A DNA stretch of 64,000 nucleotides from Sulfolobus acidocaldarius SUSAZ (lineage in GTDB: Archaea; Thermoproteota; Thermoprotei_A; Sulfolobales; Sulfolobaceae). Both the position numbers and the translations under genes were made by a program. The notes beneath the pieces were generated by a model that saw nothing but the letters and a program-made list of their open reading frames with translations, was not told the origin of the DNA and searched no databases. Positions 8,235-18,532 of the stretch are shown here, piece after piece (positions within the stretch are counted from its first letter, which is position 1; each line of letters begins with the position of its first letter). The stretch is from positions 1,768,621 to 1,832,620 of the forward strand of contig CP006977.1 of assembly GCA_000508305.1 (NCBI GenBank), given 5' to 3'.

Positions 8235-8930
8235 TTATGCGCTCTTCTTTCTCCCTTTAAATACTTCTATCATCTTCCTTGGGTTGTCCGTAGTTAAAGC
8301 ATCAATTCCAATTCTTTCCAGTTTTCCGGCTTGATCTAAGTCATTTACTGTCCATGCATCAAGTTTTAAACCACTATGATGAGCAATTTTTACATCCTCT
8401 TCGGTTACAAGTTCATGATAAAATGCTAACCAGTCAGCCTTGACTTCCTTAGCAATTCCTAAAAACCAGTTTATCCTACCTACAAAAATTATCCCTGTTG
8501 AGATTTTTTCCTCTATTTCCTTCACCCTCTTAACGGAGTCAAAATCAAATGATATTACGTTTACATTATCAACTAGACCTCTCTCCCTTATTGCCTTTAC
8601 AACTCTTTCCTCGATTGATGAGTAGAAAGCGCTCGACTTCTTGATCTCCACAACGTAGTTAAAATCACCTACTGTTTCTAATACTTCTTCAAGGGTGGGA
8701 ACCTCGATCCCAGTAACTTTCCTTAACCTCTCTAATGCCAACTCACTAACTTGAACCATCTTACCGTTGATTAAAACAGCATCGTCATGGAAAACAATCA
8801 CTTTATTATCACTGGATAAATGAACGTCTAGCTCGATTGCATCTACACCTAAATTTTTAGCTATTAAAAAAGACTGGATGGTGTTCTCCTTCGCCTCCAA
8901 TGGAGCGCCCCTATGACCTATTATGAGCAT
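8235..8930 (-). CDS. Glycerophosphoryl diester phosphodiesterase
   Basis: The 231-residue protein begins MLIIGHRG and carries the full catalytic set of the GDPD TIM barrel: H6-R7, E15-N16-T, E33-x-D35-x-H37 and H48-D49, with VVEIKK near residue 96 and a final LTTDNPRKM typical of the family. It hydrolyses glycerophosphodiesters from lipid turnover to glycerol phosphate and alcohol; in archaea the natural substrate would be derived from ether lipids, which is inference. No signal peptide, so cytoplasmic. Confidence 0.9.
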   Translation of the reverse strand: MLIIGHRGAPLEAKENTIQSFLIAKNLGVDAIELDVHLSSDNKVIVFHDDAVLINGKMVQVSELALERLRKVTGIEVPTLEEVLETVGDFNYVVEIKKSSAFYSSIEERVVKAIRERGLVDNVNVISFDFDSVKRVKEIEEKISTGIIFVGRINWFLGIAKEVKADWLAFYHELVTEEDVKIAHHSGLKLDAWTVNDLDQAGKLERIGIDALTTDNPRKMIEVFKGRKKSA

Positions 8931-9187
8931 AATAATTATTTGGTAGATGTAACATAAAAAAGTGTTAATATAGCAGTCTAGGGTTACTTTAGATACTGAA
9001 AAGTTCAGATTTGTTTACCTTGTAAACAATTCTTTTATAAGTCTCTCCTCAGATTATTTAATCCTGTCTTTTTGTATGCATTTTAATTTTGGAAGATTTT
9101 TTAATTGATATTTAAACTTCTTTATCTATTTTCCAACCCTAACTGTTAAGGTGTTGAACTTATTTCCAGTAACGTTTCCCCTGCATT

Positions 9188-9538
9188 ATGATAAAAATAA
9201 AAAACGTTTATGATAAACCAGAGATTAGCGACGGGATTAGAATATTGATCGAGAGAACATGGCCAGCCTCCGTAACTAGAGGCTCTATCGATATGTGGCT
9301 TAGGGATCTTGCCCCATCTGAAGAATTAATAGCATGGTATAATTATGAACCACAAAAATGGGAGGAATTTAAGAGAAGATATTTAGAAGAGTTGAGGTAT
9401 AATCCAAAAGTTAAACCTCTATTAATGATAGTTAAGTTGACTAACGTTGTAACATTTCTATACTCTGGTGACTCTGAACATAATAACGCAGTTGTGCTCA
9501 AAGAATACATAGAAAGTTTAATAAATAAGGAAAGTTAA
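9188..9538 (+). CDS. DUF488 family protein, copy A
   Basis: The 116-residue protein has the DUF488 pattern: VYDKPEISDGIRILIERTWP, MWLRDLAPSEELIAWYNYEPQKW in two parts, then [21 protein letters not shown]. The common RLWPRG motif is altered to RTWPASVTRG. Function unknown; the family is often found near redox or stress genes. Its stop lies 11 bases before the start of an HTH_10 regulator, so the two are probably co-transcribed. A second, inverted DUF488/HTH_10 pair is present at 26.4-27.4 kb. Confidence 0.85.
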   Translation: MIKIKNVYDKPEISDGIRILIERTWPASVTRGSIDMWLRDLAPSEELIAWYNYEPQKWEEFKRRYLEELRYNPKVKPLLMIVKLTNVVTFLYSGDSEHNNAVVLKEYIESLINKES

Positions 9539-9549
9539 TATTAGAAGAT

Positions 9550-10170
9550 ATGGGTGCTGATGATGTAAAGAAACCTATGAGTGTCACATTTATTATAGAG
9601 AATCACCCTTGCTTAATTATGAAATTGTTTCAAGAACTTAACATAAGGGCAGAAATTAACAATGTAAAGATGAGGGAGAGTGTTACTGACCACATCGCAA
9701 CCCTGAAGTTAACTGAAAAATTACTCAGGGAGTTGAGGGAAAGGAGATCAAAAACCTTAAGGATAAGCGAAAACAGTGTCTGGATTAGGACGGAAGGCTG
9801 TAAGGTGTGTAAAATCCTCTACCTGAGTGACGCTGTGGTTGAAAAAGTGAAAGTTGTAGGAAATAATGCAGTCATGTACAAACTCATTGTTCCAAATCTG
9901 CTCTCCTTGAAGAGTCTTATCGACGAGTTTACTAAGATAGGTGTAAAGGCTATAGTAGGTAGTACATCTGAGCTAGATGAAGAGCAACTGACGGAAAGGC
10001 AATTAGAGATATTGAAATTATCATATAAGATGGGTTTCTTTGATATTGAGAGGAGAATAACCATGACGGAACTAGCTGAAAAACTTGGGATAAAGGCTCC
10101 TACTTTAGAGGAGATATTGAGAAGAGCTTTAAGAAAGGCAGTTAAGTATTACCTAGATAAGAAGGGGTAA
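9550..10170 (+). CDS. HTH_10 (bacterio-opsin activator-type) regulator, copy A
   Basis: The 206-residue protein has a conserved N-terminal sensor-like region (about 10-140) with a GCKVC cysteine pair near residue 80, and a C-terminal HTH_10 domain starting at LTERQLEILKLSYKMGFF and ending with LAEKLGIKAPTLEEILRRAL. Such proteins bind DNA and respond to unknown signals; the CxxC-like pair suggests metal or redox sensing, which is inference. It is paired with DUF488 and has a paralogue at 26455-27081. Confidence 0.88.
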   Translation: MGADDVKKPMSVTFIIENHPCLIMKLFQELNIRAEINNVKMRESVTDHIATLKLTEKLLRELRERRSKTLRISENSVWIRTEGCKVCKILYLSDAVVEKVKVVGNNAVMYKLIVPNLLSLKSLIDEFTKIGVKAIVGSTSELDEEQLTERQLEILKLSYKMGFFDIERRITMTELAEKLGIKAPTLEEILRRALRKAVKYYLDKKG

Positions 10171-10290
10171 AAATTTTCAAGTCTAACTTCATGCAATCCC
10201 ATGTGCTACAAATAATACCGTAGCTACAAATAGGCAACTTCCACTTTACGCAGTTTCAACTTCGCTTCTTCATTCGTATTACTATAGATC

Positions 10291-11697
10291 TTAAATCTGC
10301 GGTTTCATTTCATGCCAAGGAAACATCCTCTCATAATTCAATGATAATCTCAGTACTCCAAAGTCGTCATACGGTTTCCCAACAATCTGCATACCGACTG
10401 GTAGATTATTAACAAGACCTGCTGGAATACTTGAGGCTGGTTGACCGGTGAGGTTAAATGGGAATGAGAAGGGTGACCATTCTCCAAAGCCCACCCTCTG
10501 TCCGTTAATCTCATTGGGACCAATACCTTCTTCAATCTTAAACGCAACAACAGATACAGTTGGAGTAATCAGATAATCGTATTTCTGGAAAACATTAGAC
10601 AATTTAGACCACAGTCTGTCTACCTCATTATCAACTTTTACATAATCGTGATAGGTGAGTTTCTCAAAGTACGGTAACAGGAAATTGAGATAAGGCTTGT
10701 ATGTGACTTTTTTCCACTCCTCTAATTTATCGTAAATAAAGGTAGCAAATTCCACTGTAATCTTGGTCATTAAGGCTTTGTATAAGTTTGGGAGTTCGGG
10801 GTTTATCTCATCGATTACCTCTACACCTAGTTCCCTCAACCTGTAAACGGAGTTCTCGATAACTTTTTCCACTTTACTATCTACTACCCCATATCCCAGG
10901 TTCCTCGAATATGCAATCCTGAGTTTTTTCGCCTCGTTCCAATTTAGCTCTCCATCGAAGTTTATTTTAGGCACTGTTAACGACCTCCTATCCCTTAAGT
11001 CAGGTCCAGAAAGTACTCTCATTGTAAGTATAGCATCGCTCACATATCTCGTAATAGGACCATCCACGCTTATTCCTCGGAATGTGTTTGGTGGTGGATA
11101 CTTAGGAATTACATGTGGTGATGGTTTGAAGCCAAATACTCCACAGAAGCTAGAGGGTATCCTTATTGACCCTCCTCCATCATTGCCTATAGAGATTGGG
11201 GAAAGACCCAAGGCTACTGCTGCTGCAGAACCTCCACTTGACCCTCCTGGGGTTCTTGATAGATCCCATGGATTTCTAGTTACACCAAAAAGGGGGTTAT
11301 CTGTTATTCCCACAAGACCAAACTCAGGCATATTCGCTTTTCCTAGGACAAGAGCTCCAGCCTCTTTTAATCTCTCAGATATAATGGAGTCTTCATTTGG
11401 TACAAAGTCCTTGAATAATACACTCCCAAAGGTGGTCCTAACCCCCTTAGTTAAGATGTTGTCCTTAATTGTAACCGGGATACCATGGAGAGGTTTACAT
11501 ATTCCTTTTTTGGCTAAGGAGTCCATTTCTTTAGCTTCTGCAATTACCCTATCATTAAGCGTAACTATTGCATTCACTTTTGGGTTCAGCCTGTTTACTC
11601 TTTCCAGAAATTTAATGATTAATTCCTCAGAAGAAATTTCGCCACTACAGACTTTTTCCCTTAAGGAATGCACATTTTCCCAAAAAAGATCTTGCAT
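10291..11697 (-). CDS. Amidase (amidase signature family)
   Basis: The 468-residue protein contains the Ser-cisSer-Lys triad of the amidase signature family: K78 in GIPVTIKDN, S153 in GGSSGGSAAA, and nucleophile S177 in GGGSIRIPSSFCG. The length is normal. It hydrolyses amides to acid and ammonia; it could be a general amidase or a GatA relative. No gatB or gatC gene is next to it, which favours a catabolic amidase. Alone on its strand, followed by no obvious partner. The ATG at 11697 fits the family N-terminus. Confidence 0.9.
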   Translation of the reverse strand: MQDLFWENVHSLREKVCSGEISSEELIIKFLERVNRLNPKVNAIVTLNDRVIAEAKEMDSLAKKGICKPLHGIPVTIKDNILTKGVRTTFGSVLFKDFVPNEDSIISERLKEAGALVLGKANMPEFGLVGITDNPLFGVTRNPWDLSRTPGGSSGGSAAAVALGLSPISIGNDGGGSIRIPSSFCGVFGFKPSPHVIPKYPPPNTFRGISVDGPITRYVSDAILTMRVLSGPDLRDRRSLTVPKINFDGELNWNEAKKLRIAYSRNLGYGVVDSKVEKVIENSVYRLRELGVEVIDEINPELPNLYKALMTKITVEFATFIYDKLEEWKKVTYKPYLNFLLPYFEKLTYHDYVKVDNEVDRLWSKLSNVFQKYDYLITPTVSVVAFKIEEGIGPNEINGQRVGFGEWSPFSFPFNLTGQPASSIPAGLVNNLPVGMQIVGKPYDDFGVLRLSLNYERMFPWHEMKPQI

Positions 11698-11912
11698 AAT
11701 TTCTAAAGGTTACTAAAATAAATAAACCTTATTTAGCACAATAGGGTCTACATTATGCATGAAATTCTATTTACACACGTGAATAATATTCCAGATGACT
11801 GTGATACTGTAAAGTTTCACATCTCGGTATTCTTTCCCTTGCAGGAAAGCTGTCATAAATGAAAATTGAAAGAAAAATTTAATATTAATGCTATACGTAA
11901 TTTATAACGGAT

Positions 11913-12359
11913 ATGAAAGTAAACAAGAATAAATTAAAGATTAAGAGAGGTATGTCGGATTCTATTATTGCTCTAATTTTGACCATAATAGGTCTCATAG
12001 CAGTTATAGCTGTAGTATTATTCACTTATGGTCTAGCTGGTACAATTCCTAGACAAGAACCAGTAGAGGTTATAGGTAGTGGAACATTGACTGGTTATGG
12101 TGAGGTCTATAATTTGACAGTCACCTTGAAGAATTCAGGAACAAGTGATGTAAACATAACCAGTGTTTGGATAGCAAACATGAAGTTCGTACCCGTTAAT
12201 CCACAAAGTTCAATTTTAAGAGCAGGGCAAACACAGACTATGACATTCGAAATAAAGAGTAATTCAAATGTAACATTTACCAAGCAGTCTGAGTACAGCG
12301 CTACAATATACTTTAATACTGGTTTAGGACTACCTGTAGTAGTTACCTACACTGGCTAG
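11913..12359 (+). CDS. Type IV pilin-like secreted protein (class III signal peptide)
   Basis: The 148-residue protein has a basic start (MKVNKNKLKIKRG), a likely PibD cleavage site after RG, then MSDSIIALILTIIGL and a hydrophobic helix to about residue 38, the layout of archaeal pilins and archaellins. The rest (about 45-148) is a beta-rich extracellular domain with many Asn-x-Ser/Thr sites and the pattern VTLKNSGTSDVNITSVWI. No assembly ATPase or platform gene is nearby, so it may use a pilus machine encoded elsewhere or form part of the cell surface. Confidence 0.8.
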   Translation: MKVNKNKLKIKRGMSDSIIALILTIIGLIAVIAVVLFTYGLAGTIPRQEPVEVIGSGTLTGYGEVYNLTVTLKNSGTSDVNITSVWIANMKFVPVNPQSSILRAGQTQTMTFEIKSNSNVTFTKQSEYSATIYFNTGLGLPVVVTYTG

Positions 12360-12450
12360 ATTTTTAAAAGGTAAGTTGGAAGAGAAAAGGTGTAAGAAGG
12401 AAAATTAACAAAGTAAGCCCAAATAATTTCAACTTCAAAACGTTATTTAA

Positions 12451-14109
12451 TTACTCGTAACCTGATGGTTTTCTGACTAACAAGTATATAATTAAAAGGA
12501 TTATGATTCCGGCAAACACAACAAATATGTTCTCGTAGTTAAGGCGAATAATTAACCTCTCGGTTATGGGTTGAGTTACTGTTATCGTATCACCGGGTAG
12601 TAGATTATAAGTCCCCTCGTATGCGATAGTGTATAACAGCGGTCTATAATTGGGTATGGTTATTTCTGATCCGTTATTCTGCCACGTCAATATTCCGCTC
12701 ATATTGACTAAGTACTGAAGTTGGGCTTTCACTGTGAGGTTGAAAGGTCTATTTATGGTAATGCTAGTTGAGGGTACTACTTTAGTAATAACATACCTGG
12801 TGTTATTTGATAAGTAATAGTTCGAGGTTGATATAGTGATCCTAGTATTTTCTGGGTACCAGCCCGATTTCAGGGTTGTATTAACACCGTTAACAAGTGC
12901 TATGACCGGAATTGAAGAGATTACATTCAATTTATAGTAAAACGTATATTTGGGAGTGAACTGTACAGAGCTAAACCAGGTTGATGAATTTATTATAAAT
13001 TTTACCATTTTTTGCGTAGAAGTATGATTAAGTAATGCAAAGGAATCATTACTTAAGGAGTAATTGGAGTAAAGGTAAATCGATAAGGGAGAGTTTATAT
13101 ATGCTGTGAAGTTGTAGAATTTATTTCCGTCAACGATAAATGGTATTGGGCTAGAAATATTGACGAACGTAAAATAGGGTGTTGGTGGGTTAAAATTATT
13201 TGTTAATTCCCCTTTGTTCAGGTTACCTGTTGTAACATGGGCAAAGCCCTGCCTATCTACATATACGGTCAGGTTACTTCCAGATTCAGCAGTATCAAAG
13301 CCGTAGTTGTAAACATCATTAAATGGTAACCATTTTCCATCTTTTAAATAGTACATAGCTAAGAGACTTGACATCTCCTTAAATGTAGTACGTTCCCCGT
13401 TACTAAATCCTCCCCAAACTAATTCCACGTCCTTTTTTAGACCATAATAAGAATACGAACCCTGATTGTATACATACGTATAAGAATTCTGTACCACAAT
13501 CTGCGCAGATGTGGTACCCTGTACTGGAATTATAACGTTGTCATAAACTTGAACCTTTGGCGATATTATTTTTCCGTTCTGGAGTATGATATATCCAAAT
13601 GTGACTAGTGGTCCTCTTACAGAGGGAGTAATATTTATGAACAGGTAGAAGGACAATGGGAAGTTGTAATATATAGTCTGTTGAGAAGAGGTACCATAAA
13701 AAGTCTGAGGAGCTTGGCATGAACTACATGTTGAAATGTTTCCACTACCTATGACTTCTGATATATTTGAGTTCATTTCAGTTGCATTCCATATATTGTC
13801 ATTAAAGAAGAGCGTGTTATTATTGGTTATAAAGTTCGCTACATTTTGAACCCAGAAGTAATATGTGTTGCTAGGAGTGTCGACCTCAAGTATTGCATTT
13901 AGTTGAAGAGATGCACCATATGGCTGATAGAAGCTTGAATTGTAGGCTAATAGTGATGAAATGTTCGCATAGCCTAGTATCGATATGGTTGTAATATTGG
14001 GACTTATACTCGAAATTCCAACAGGAGCTGTCACTGCAAAACTAATGAGTGGCGATAGGGTTAACATGAGAAATATTAGGACTACAATTGTGGTGGCTTT
14101 TCGCATCAA
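12451..14109 (-). CDS. Thermopsin-like acid protease (peptidase family A5)
   Basis: The 552-residue protein has a signal peptide (MMRKATTIVVLIFLMLTLSP to about residue 26), then the thermopsin family core: GISSISPNITTISILGYANI, AYNSSF, GASLQLNAILEV and YYFWVQNVANF. It ends with a single membrane helix (about 526-545) and a short basic tail, so it is probably tethered outside the membrane at acidic pH. Many Asn-x-Ser/Thr sites suit an S-layer-side protein. It converges with the pilin-like gene. Thermopsins are acid endopeptidases; the substrate here is unknown. Confidence 0.88.
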   Translation of the reverse strand: MMRKATTIVVLIFLMLTLSPLISFAVTAPVGISSISPNITTISILGYANISSLLAYNSSFYQPYGASLQLNAILEVDTPSNTYYFWVQNVANFITNNNTLFFNDNIWNATEMNSNISEVIGSGNISTCSSCQAPQTFYGTSSQQTIYYNFPLSFYLFINITPSVRGPLVTFGYIILQNGKIISPKVQVYDNVIIPVQGTTSAQIVVQNSYTYVYNQGSYSYYGLKKDVELVWGGFSNGERTTFKEMSSLLAMYYLKDGKWLPFNDVYNYGFDTAESGSNLTVYVDRQGFAHVTTGNLNKGELTNNFNPPTPYFTFVNISSPIPFIVDGNKFYNFTAYINSPLSIYLYSNYSLSNDSFALLNHTSTQKMVKFIINSSTWFSSVQFTPKYTFYYKLNVISSIPVIALVNGVNTTLKSGWYPENTRITISTSNYYLSNNTRYVITKVVPSTSITINRPFNLTVKAQLQYLVNMSGILTWQNNGSEITIPNYRPLLYTIAYEGTYNLLPGDTITVTQPITERLIIRLNYENIFVVFAGIIILLIIYLLVRKPSGYE

Positions 14110-14171
14110 TTGTATGCATTGATACTACATATTAAAAGATTCTCAATACAAATTTAGACCTTAGTGACAAG

Positions 14172-14214
<43 letters not shown>

Positions 14215-14493
14215 GTAATTCAAAGACTATTTTATGAGGTCTAGTAGAAAATATGCATTCAACGAGAATATATAAAAAATAGGTTTATTTTACATGAAAT
14301 TGTTATCTAGAAATTACACATATGTAACTTAATACATCCTCCAAGTAATTTTTAAATACGAAATTGAGTGTTTAATAACAATCTTGAAACGAATTTATTT
14401 TATCTCTAAGTAAAACTAAATTTTATTCAATACAAGCTATAACTCGTTATTTCAATAATAAACTTTTTATTCGTTTCGGTGTTAAGAAGAATT

Positions 14494-15276
14494 ATGGCAT
14501 CAGAGTCAATTACTGTTGCAGTAAAGAACAATTATGTTGTGATCCAGTGGGTTAAAAACTTGGACAACGTCCTTCCACTCATACCTAATATTGTTGAGTC
14601 ACAGGGTACTACAGTGAAGATGAAATTCTCTAGACTTATGCTCAACTTTGAATCAGAATTTCTTGTTGAACCGTCTTTGATCTCAGATGATGTTGTGGAA
14701 TATAATTTCAGAGATAATAAGGGAAATAACTTCAGGGTAACTTTCGTAGCTGAAGGTAAGAGTACAATAAGAGTAGTTATATCTTATTTCGGGGAAAGAG
14801 AGTGGATAGTAGAAGGAGAATTTGATAGTATTTTAGAGGAAATAAGGGCAGGTATATTAAGAGATGTTTCAGATATACCTGAAACACGTCCACAATTGGG
14901 AAACAATAATGAAACCACTACTATTCCAAATGATTACTCAAAAAACCTTTCTAGATTATCCTACCTTTCAAAGCTCACCTTGAAGAGTAAGTTCACTAAG
15001 ACTCAGACTGTGGCAATTAACGTAGGGGGACTGGTGGACTATTTGCAAGATATAGTGAACCAGTACTCAGAGTACCCTGTTATATATATATCAGGAAGCG
15101 GTGGATCAGCATTCAGGATTTTGTTCATAAATAATGAAGTTAAGGGGATTTATGTTCTAAAGGAGGGAAAAGAGTACTTTGGCAATGAAGACATTTTGAA
15201 TACCTTATCTGGAGCTTTTAAGGTTCAAATTTACGCTATAGCATCACCCAAAATATTAGAGGAAATTAAAGAATAA
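14494..15276 (+). CDS. SRPBCC/CoxG-like two-domain protein, paralogue 1
   Basis: A GTG at 14479 would give 265 residues, but ATG 14494 aligns with the paralogue start and sits about 25-30 bases after AACTTTTTATTCG, so I prefer it. Residues 1 to about 125 look like an SRPBCC/polyketide-cyclase-type lipid-binding fold (VIQWVKNLDNVLPLIPNIVE, then EREWIVEGEFDSILEEI). A linker is followed by a conserved C-terminal domain of about 115 residues (YSKNLSRLSYLSKL, YPVIYISGSGGSAFRILF, KEYFGNEDILNTLSG). The function is unknown. Paralogues are at 18533 and 43785. Confidence 0.78.
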   Translation: MASESITVAVKNNYVVIQWVKNLDNVLPLIPNIVESQGTTVKMKFSRLMLNFESEFLVEPSLISDDVVEYNFRDNKGNNFRVTFVAEGKSTIRVVISYFGEREWIVEGEFDSILEEIRAGILRDVSDIPETRPQLGNNNETTTIPNDYSKNLSRLSYLSKLTLKSKFTKTQTVAINVGGLVDYLQDIVNQYSEYPVIYISGSGGSAFRILFINNEVKGIYVLKEGKEYFGNEDILNTLSGAFKVQIYAIASPKILEEIKE

Positions 15277-15470
15277 GCAAGTATCTTTGACTTAGCCATT
15301 CATAGAGCTCTTGAGATGAGACAATGAGCCTATAGTGCAATAAACAGACCAATTTATGAATAAAATCCAGCTATGGAAAATCCTAGGCAACAAAATTCTC
15401 CGTATATTTCGTTTAATTCACTGAAAATTTACATATAGACAAATAGCTTATTGTCTGCTCTCTCTAGTCC

Positions 15471-16238
15471 TTAATACACTAAATAAATTGTATTTATGGA
15501 AAACCGTCTGTGATGTCTTCTATTAATAGACGTGCCCCTCCCATTATCCATTACTTCTTCTATTCCGAGTCTTGATAAGATATACCCTATAAACGGTATG
15601 AAATGAGTAACAGGTATGGCTATAAGTACTCCTCCTACCTTTAATAAACCACTCCTATAGATTCTCCCTACTCTATATAAACCGATACCGAGGAGCAGTT
15701 GCCCTATCGTGTAAAGTAGCGTAAGTAGCAAAAAAGAGTATGTAAAGAGTGAAAAGTCAACTGAAGGGACGATATAATTCAAGGAGAGCACTAAGTATCC
15801 AAAGGACATCATATAAAGTAAGATACAGATTAATATTAGGCTTGTACCTACTCTACCGATTCTCACTTCTTTAGGATAATTTGTGAATCCTCTCCTAATT
15901 TTAACAATTCCCGGTATCACATAAAACGCTAGCGCTACATAAGTTATAAGAACTACACTACTAAAGTATAGTCCATAAGGGTTTCCACTTTTATCAGGAA
16001 TTGTTGCAATAAATAGCAATGACGTTTCTAGACCTATTATTCCCCCAGTCTCAAAACAGGCTAGAATAGTAACTGACAGAGGATTGGACAGGTAGCTTAT
16101 TAATATATCCTGATACCCACCCTGCATTATCAAATAAGTGTAATAAAGAGAAAATATTATGAAGAAAACATAAAACAGTCCTACTCTAAATAGTCCCGTC
16201 TTTATTTCCTTAGGTCCATAAAATCTTCCTCTAGGCAT
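15471..16238 (-). CDS. Six-span membrane protein, probably DUF973
   Basis: The 255-residue protein has about six hydrophobic segments. The pattern near the C-terminus, LGIGLYRVGRIY followed by LLKVGGVLIAIP and FIPFIGYILSRLGIEEV, matches DUF973, a family of integral membrane proteins abundant in Sulfolobales. It ends with a basic His/Arg-rich tail. No function is known. It stands alone, with a long non-coding region upstream. Confidence 0.68.
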   Translation of the reverse strand: MPRGRFYGPKEIKTGLFRVGLFYVFFIIFSLYYTYLIMQGGYQDILISYLSNPLSVTILACFETGGIIGLETSLLFIATIPDKSGNPYGLYFSSVVLITYVALAFYVIPGIVKIRRGFTNYPKEVRIGRVGTSLILICILLYMMSFGYLVLSLNYIVPSVDFSLFTYSFLLLTLLYTIGQLLLGIGLYRVGRIYRSGLLKVGGVLIAIPVTHFIPFIGYILSRLGIEEVMDNGRGTSINRRHHRRFSINTIYLVY

Positions 16239-17079
16239 TATTTAAAATAGCTAATATCGCAAAATAAAAGAATTTTGATCGTATTCATAAATATATAGAA
16301 TTAAATGTTAATAGATAAAGAATGAAGGGAGTCTTTTTTGAGGTCAGAGTATTCAAAATTTTTGAGGTACTTCTCGTTAACACGTACTGAAGACCAAAAT
16401 GTTTAAATTCCGAGCTTATGATCCTAAGAGAATATATTTGTCTTACAACCTAAAATGGTAAATTGCGTTATATATGATTGCTAACACCGCTCTATCAAAG
16501 TTTAATCTTTTAACATGCTAAACTCATAGAATTATACTATTTTTAATTCTACGTCTCTCAAAATCTTAACATCATTTGAGTTTTTATTACATAATTGAAG
16601 AATAGATTTATGGATGACTATGGTTTTAAAATGCTGATGTTAACTTTTTCAGTCTTATTCTCTGATCATGATCAGCGGAGACAAAAGCTCTTAACCTCAG
16701 GTCTACTCACTATTTTACTTTAAGTTTTACGTGAAATAATAATTTTAGCCACGTTCATCGACTCCGCAAGTCTAATCCTAGTTTCTTGTACTTAGTCCTT
16801 TCATATTATTTAAACATATTGAAAAGCTATTATATAAATAGCTTTTTAATTTGAAAATACTTTAAACTCTTCAGGTTACACACAAAATTTTATCTTTCAA
16901 ACTTTGAGAGGAAATATACGAATTTTTCATTTTTAACAAATAGCACAAAACTAAATAAAAATTTTCTATCTATCCCTTTTTGAATTGACTATATCTGTTT
17001 TTCAACTATTTAATATTATACCCTAAGAACTTAGGTGTAGATTTTAAATATCTATCTATTGTATACATGAAAGAAATAG
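16239..17079. other. Long intergenic region with perfect palindrome
   Basis: No gene is seen on either strand over about 840 bases. It contains the perfect 14-base palindrome CTGATCATGATCAG (16662-16675), possibly an operator. The right end carries TTTTAAATA (about 17042-17050), a TATA-like site suitable for the membrane gene at 17080. Confidence 0.5.
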
Positions 17080-17637
17080 ATGGTTGGAACACTTCCCTTT
17101 ATAGAAAACTACAAAGCAACTAGCTACAACTACGACAAAATAATAACGGCAAATTTTCCCATCAATTCTTTAACTAATGTTATTAGGGAGTTCCCTTATG
17201 AATTCTTAGTCTTCTCTTTTTCACTAATATTCACCGGTCTGGTGTTATATTTCGATAACGGGGTCAGAAAAGGTATAACAGAGGTGTTTAAGGGCAATTT
17301 AACGTTAAGTAGAATCTTCTGGATTATCATAATAGGAGGTAACCTCATAGACGCTGTAGTTTCAAGTATTGCATGGATAAACTTTGATGCGTCAGACTAT
17401 AACATATTTCTCCAGCCATACGATAATATTAATGCGTATTATGTTGGCATAATGATGTTGTTTACTATAAAGATACTAAGCATATTGGTCATTTACGTTT
17501 TAAGTACGCTTGCGGGAAAAGTATGTGCCAAATGCAAAACTGCCATCCTAGCTTGGACTAGTGGTCTGGTTATATTCTTAGCCTCATACATATTATATTC
17601 ATTAACAACATACTTAATATACTTCAGAATTCTATAA
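17080..17637 (+). CDS. Four-span membrane protein of unknown function
   Basis: The 185-residue protein has about four hydrophobic segments (around 43-60, 79-97, 121-141 and 152-180). Between the third and fourth lies LAGKVCAKCKTAILAW, a CxxC pair that may bind a metal or form a disulfide. ATG 17080 lies about 34 bases after a TATA-like site. No family is recognised and no partner gene is adjacent. Confidence 0.65.
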   Translation: MVGTLPFIENYKATSYNYDKIITANFPINSLTNVIREFPYEFLVFSFSLIFTGLVLYFDNGVRKGITEVFKGNLTLSRIFWIIIIGGNLIDAVVSSIAWINFDASDYNIFLQPYDNINAYYVGIMMLFTIKILSILVIYVLSTLAGKVCAKCKTAILAWTSGLVIFLASYILYSLTTYLIYFRIL

Positions 17638-18532
17638 AAGATAAGTTAACCATGACAGGAATTATTTCAAGAACCTTGATAATCAGCCTTGGAATTGATG
17701 ATAATTTAGGAAAATTGGTGTATAATGAGTTTTTAGTTTAAAGTCAATGAAATCCGAGAGCATAATCAAACCATCTTAATCCTGTATATTAAGTTATAAA
17801 TATCAAAGAGAATTGAAGCTTTCAATATAAGTATGACTTCATGAACTTGAGTTTAGAACAAGTCGTTGGTGTATAGTTATTAAAATTTGGACTAGCTGAG
17901 TATTACCTTCCAGTCACAGTAATACTATTACAATTTGAATTATATTACATTAGTAACCTATTTAGAAAATTACTCATATACTATATATATTATAAGATCT
18001 TAGTAATACTTGACTTTAGATAAGACCACAATCAATATAAAAATGTGTTCGAAAAAATCAAACTACTTCCTAATATTTGCCTTCCTCCTGTTATAGTATC
18101 GTATTTCAGAGCAATCGTAGACCATTAATCGTGCTTGAGACCTTTTCATCCACTTACCTAAAACTCCTGTGCTAGCTTTATAATAAATAACTTAAAAATG
18201 TACGGCTTATTCCGAATGACGTGTGACGATCTAGCTGACTTCTTCCCCGCCCTAAAGGGCGAGGCTTTCGTCATTTTGTAAAATGATATTTGTCCTGAGA
18301 TAATCATAGGCTTTCCTGATATAACAAGTGAAATACTAATTACTTTCACCCTTAATATTTACCCGCTTGTTGAGTGAAGAAAACGTATTATATTTTACTT
18401 TTTAGAAATTAACTGAATTTTCCTAATACAATTACTATTTTATCTTTCTCAATTTATATCAAGATATATCTAAAACTAATACCGATGAGAGTATAAATAT
18501 ATTTATATATGATCAAATACGGTTTTGTTTCC
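17638..18532. other. Long intergenic region
   Basis: No protein or RNA gene is convincing here. It holds one mini hairpin element (18235-18277). TAAATATATTTATATATG just before 18509 is a strong TATA element for the following gene, placing transcription start near 18530 and supporting ATG 18533 as its start. Confidence 0.5.
18235..18277 (-). mobile_element. 43-bp mini hairpin element, copy 3
   Basis: Same length and hairpin as copies 1 and 2 with a few differences: the left spacer is AAAATGACGAAAG and the right side reads AGAAGTCAG. TTAC (18281-18278) again precedes it. Confidence 0.7.

Noticed and set aside
11755-11862. 35-residue ORF upstream of the pilin gene
   Set aside because: Short, no promoter at the right distance, no recognisable feature.
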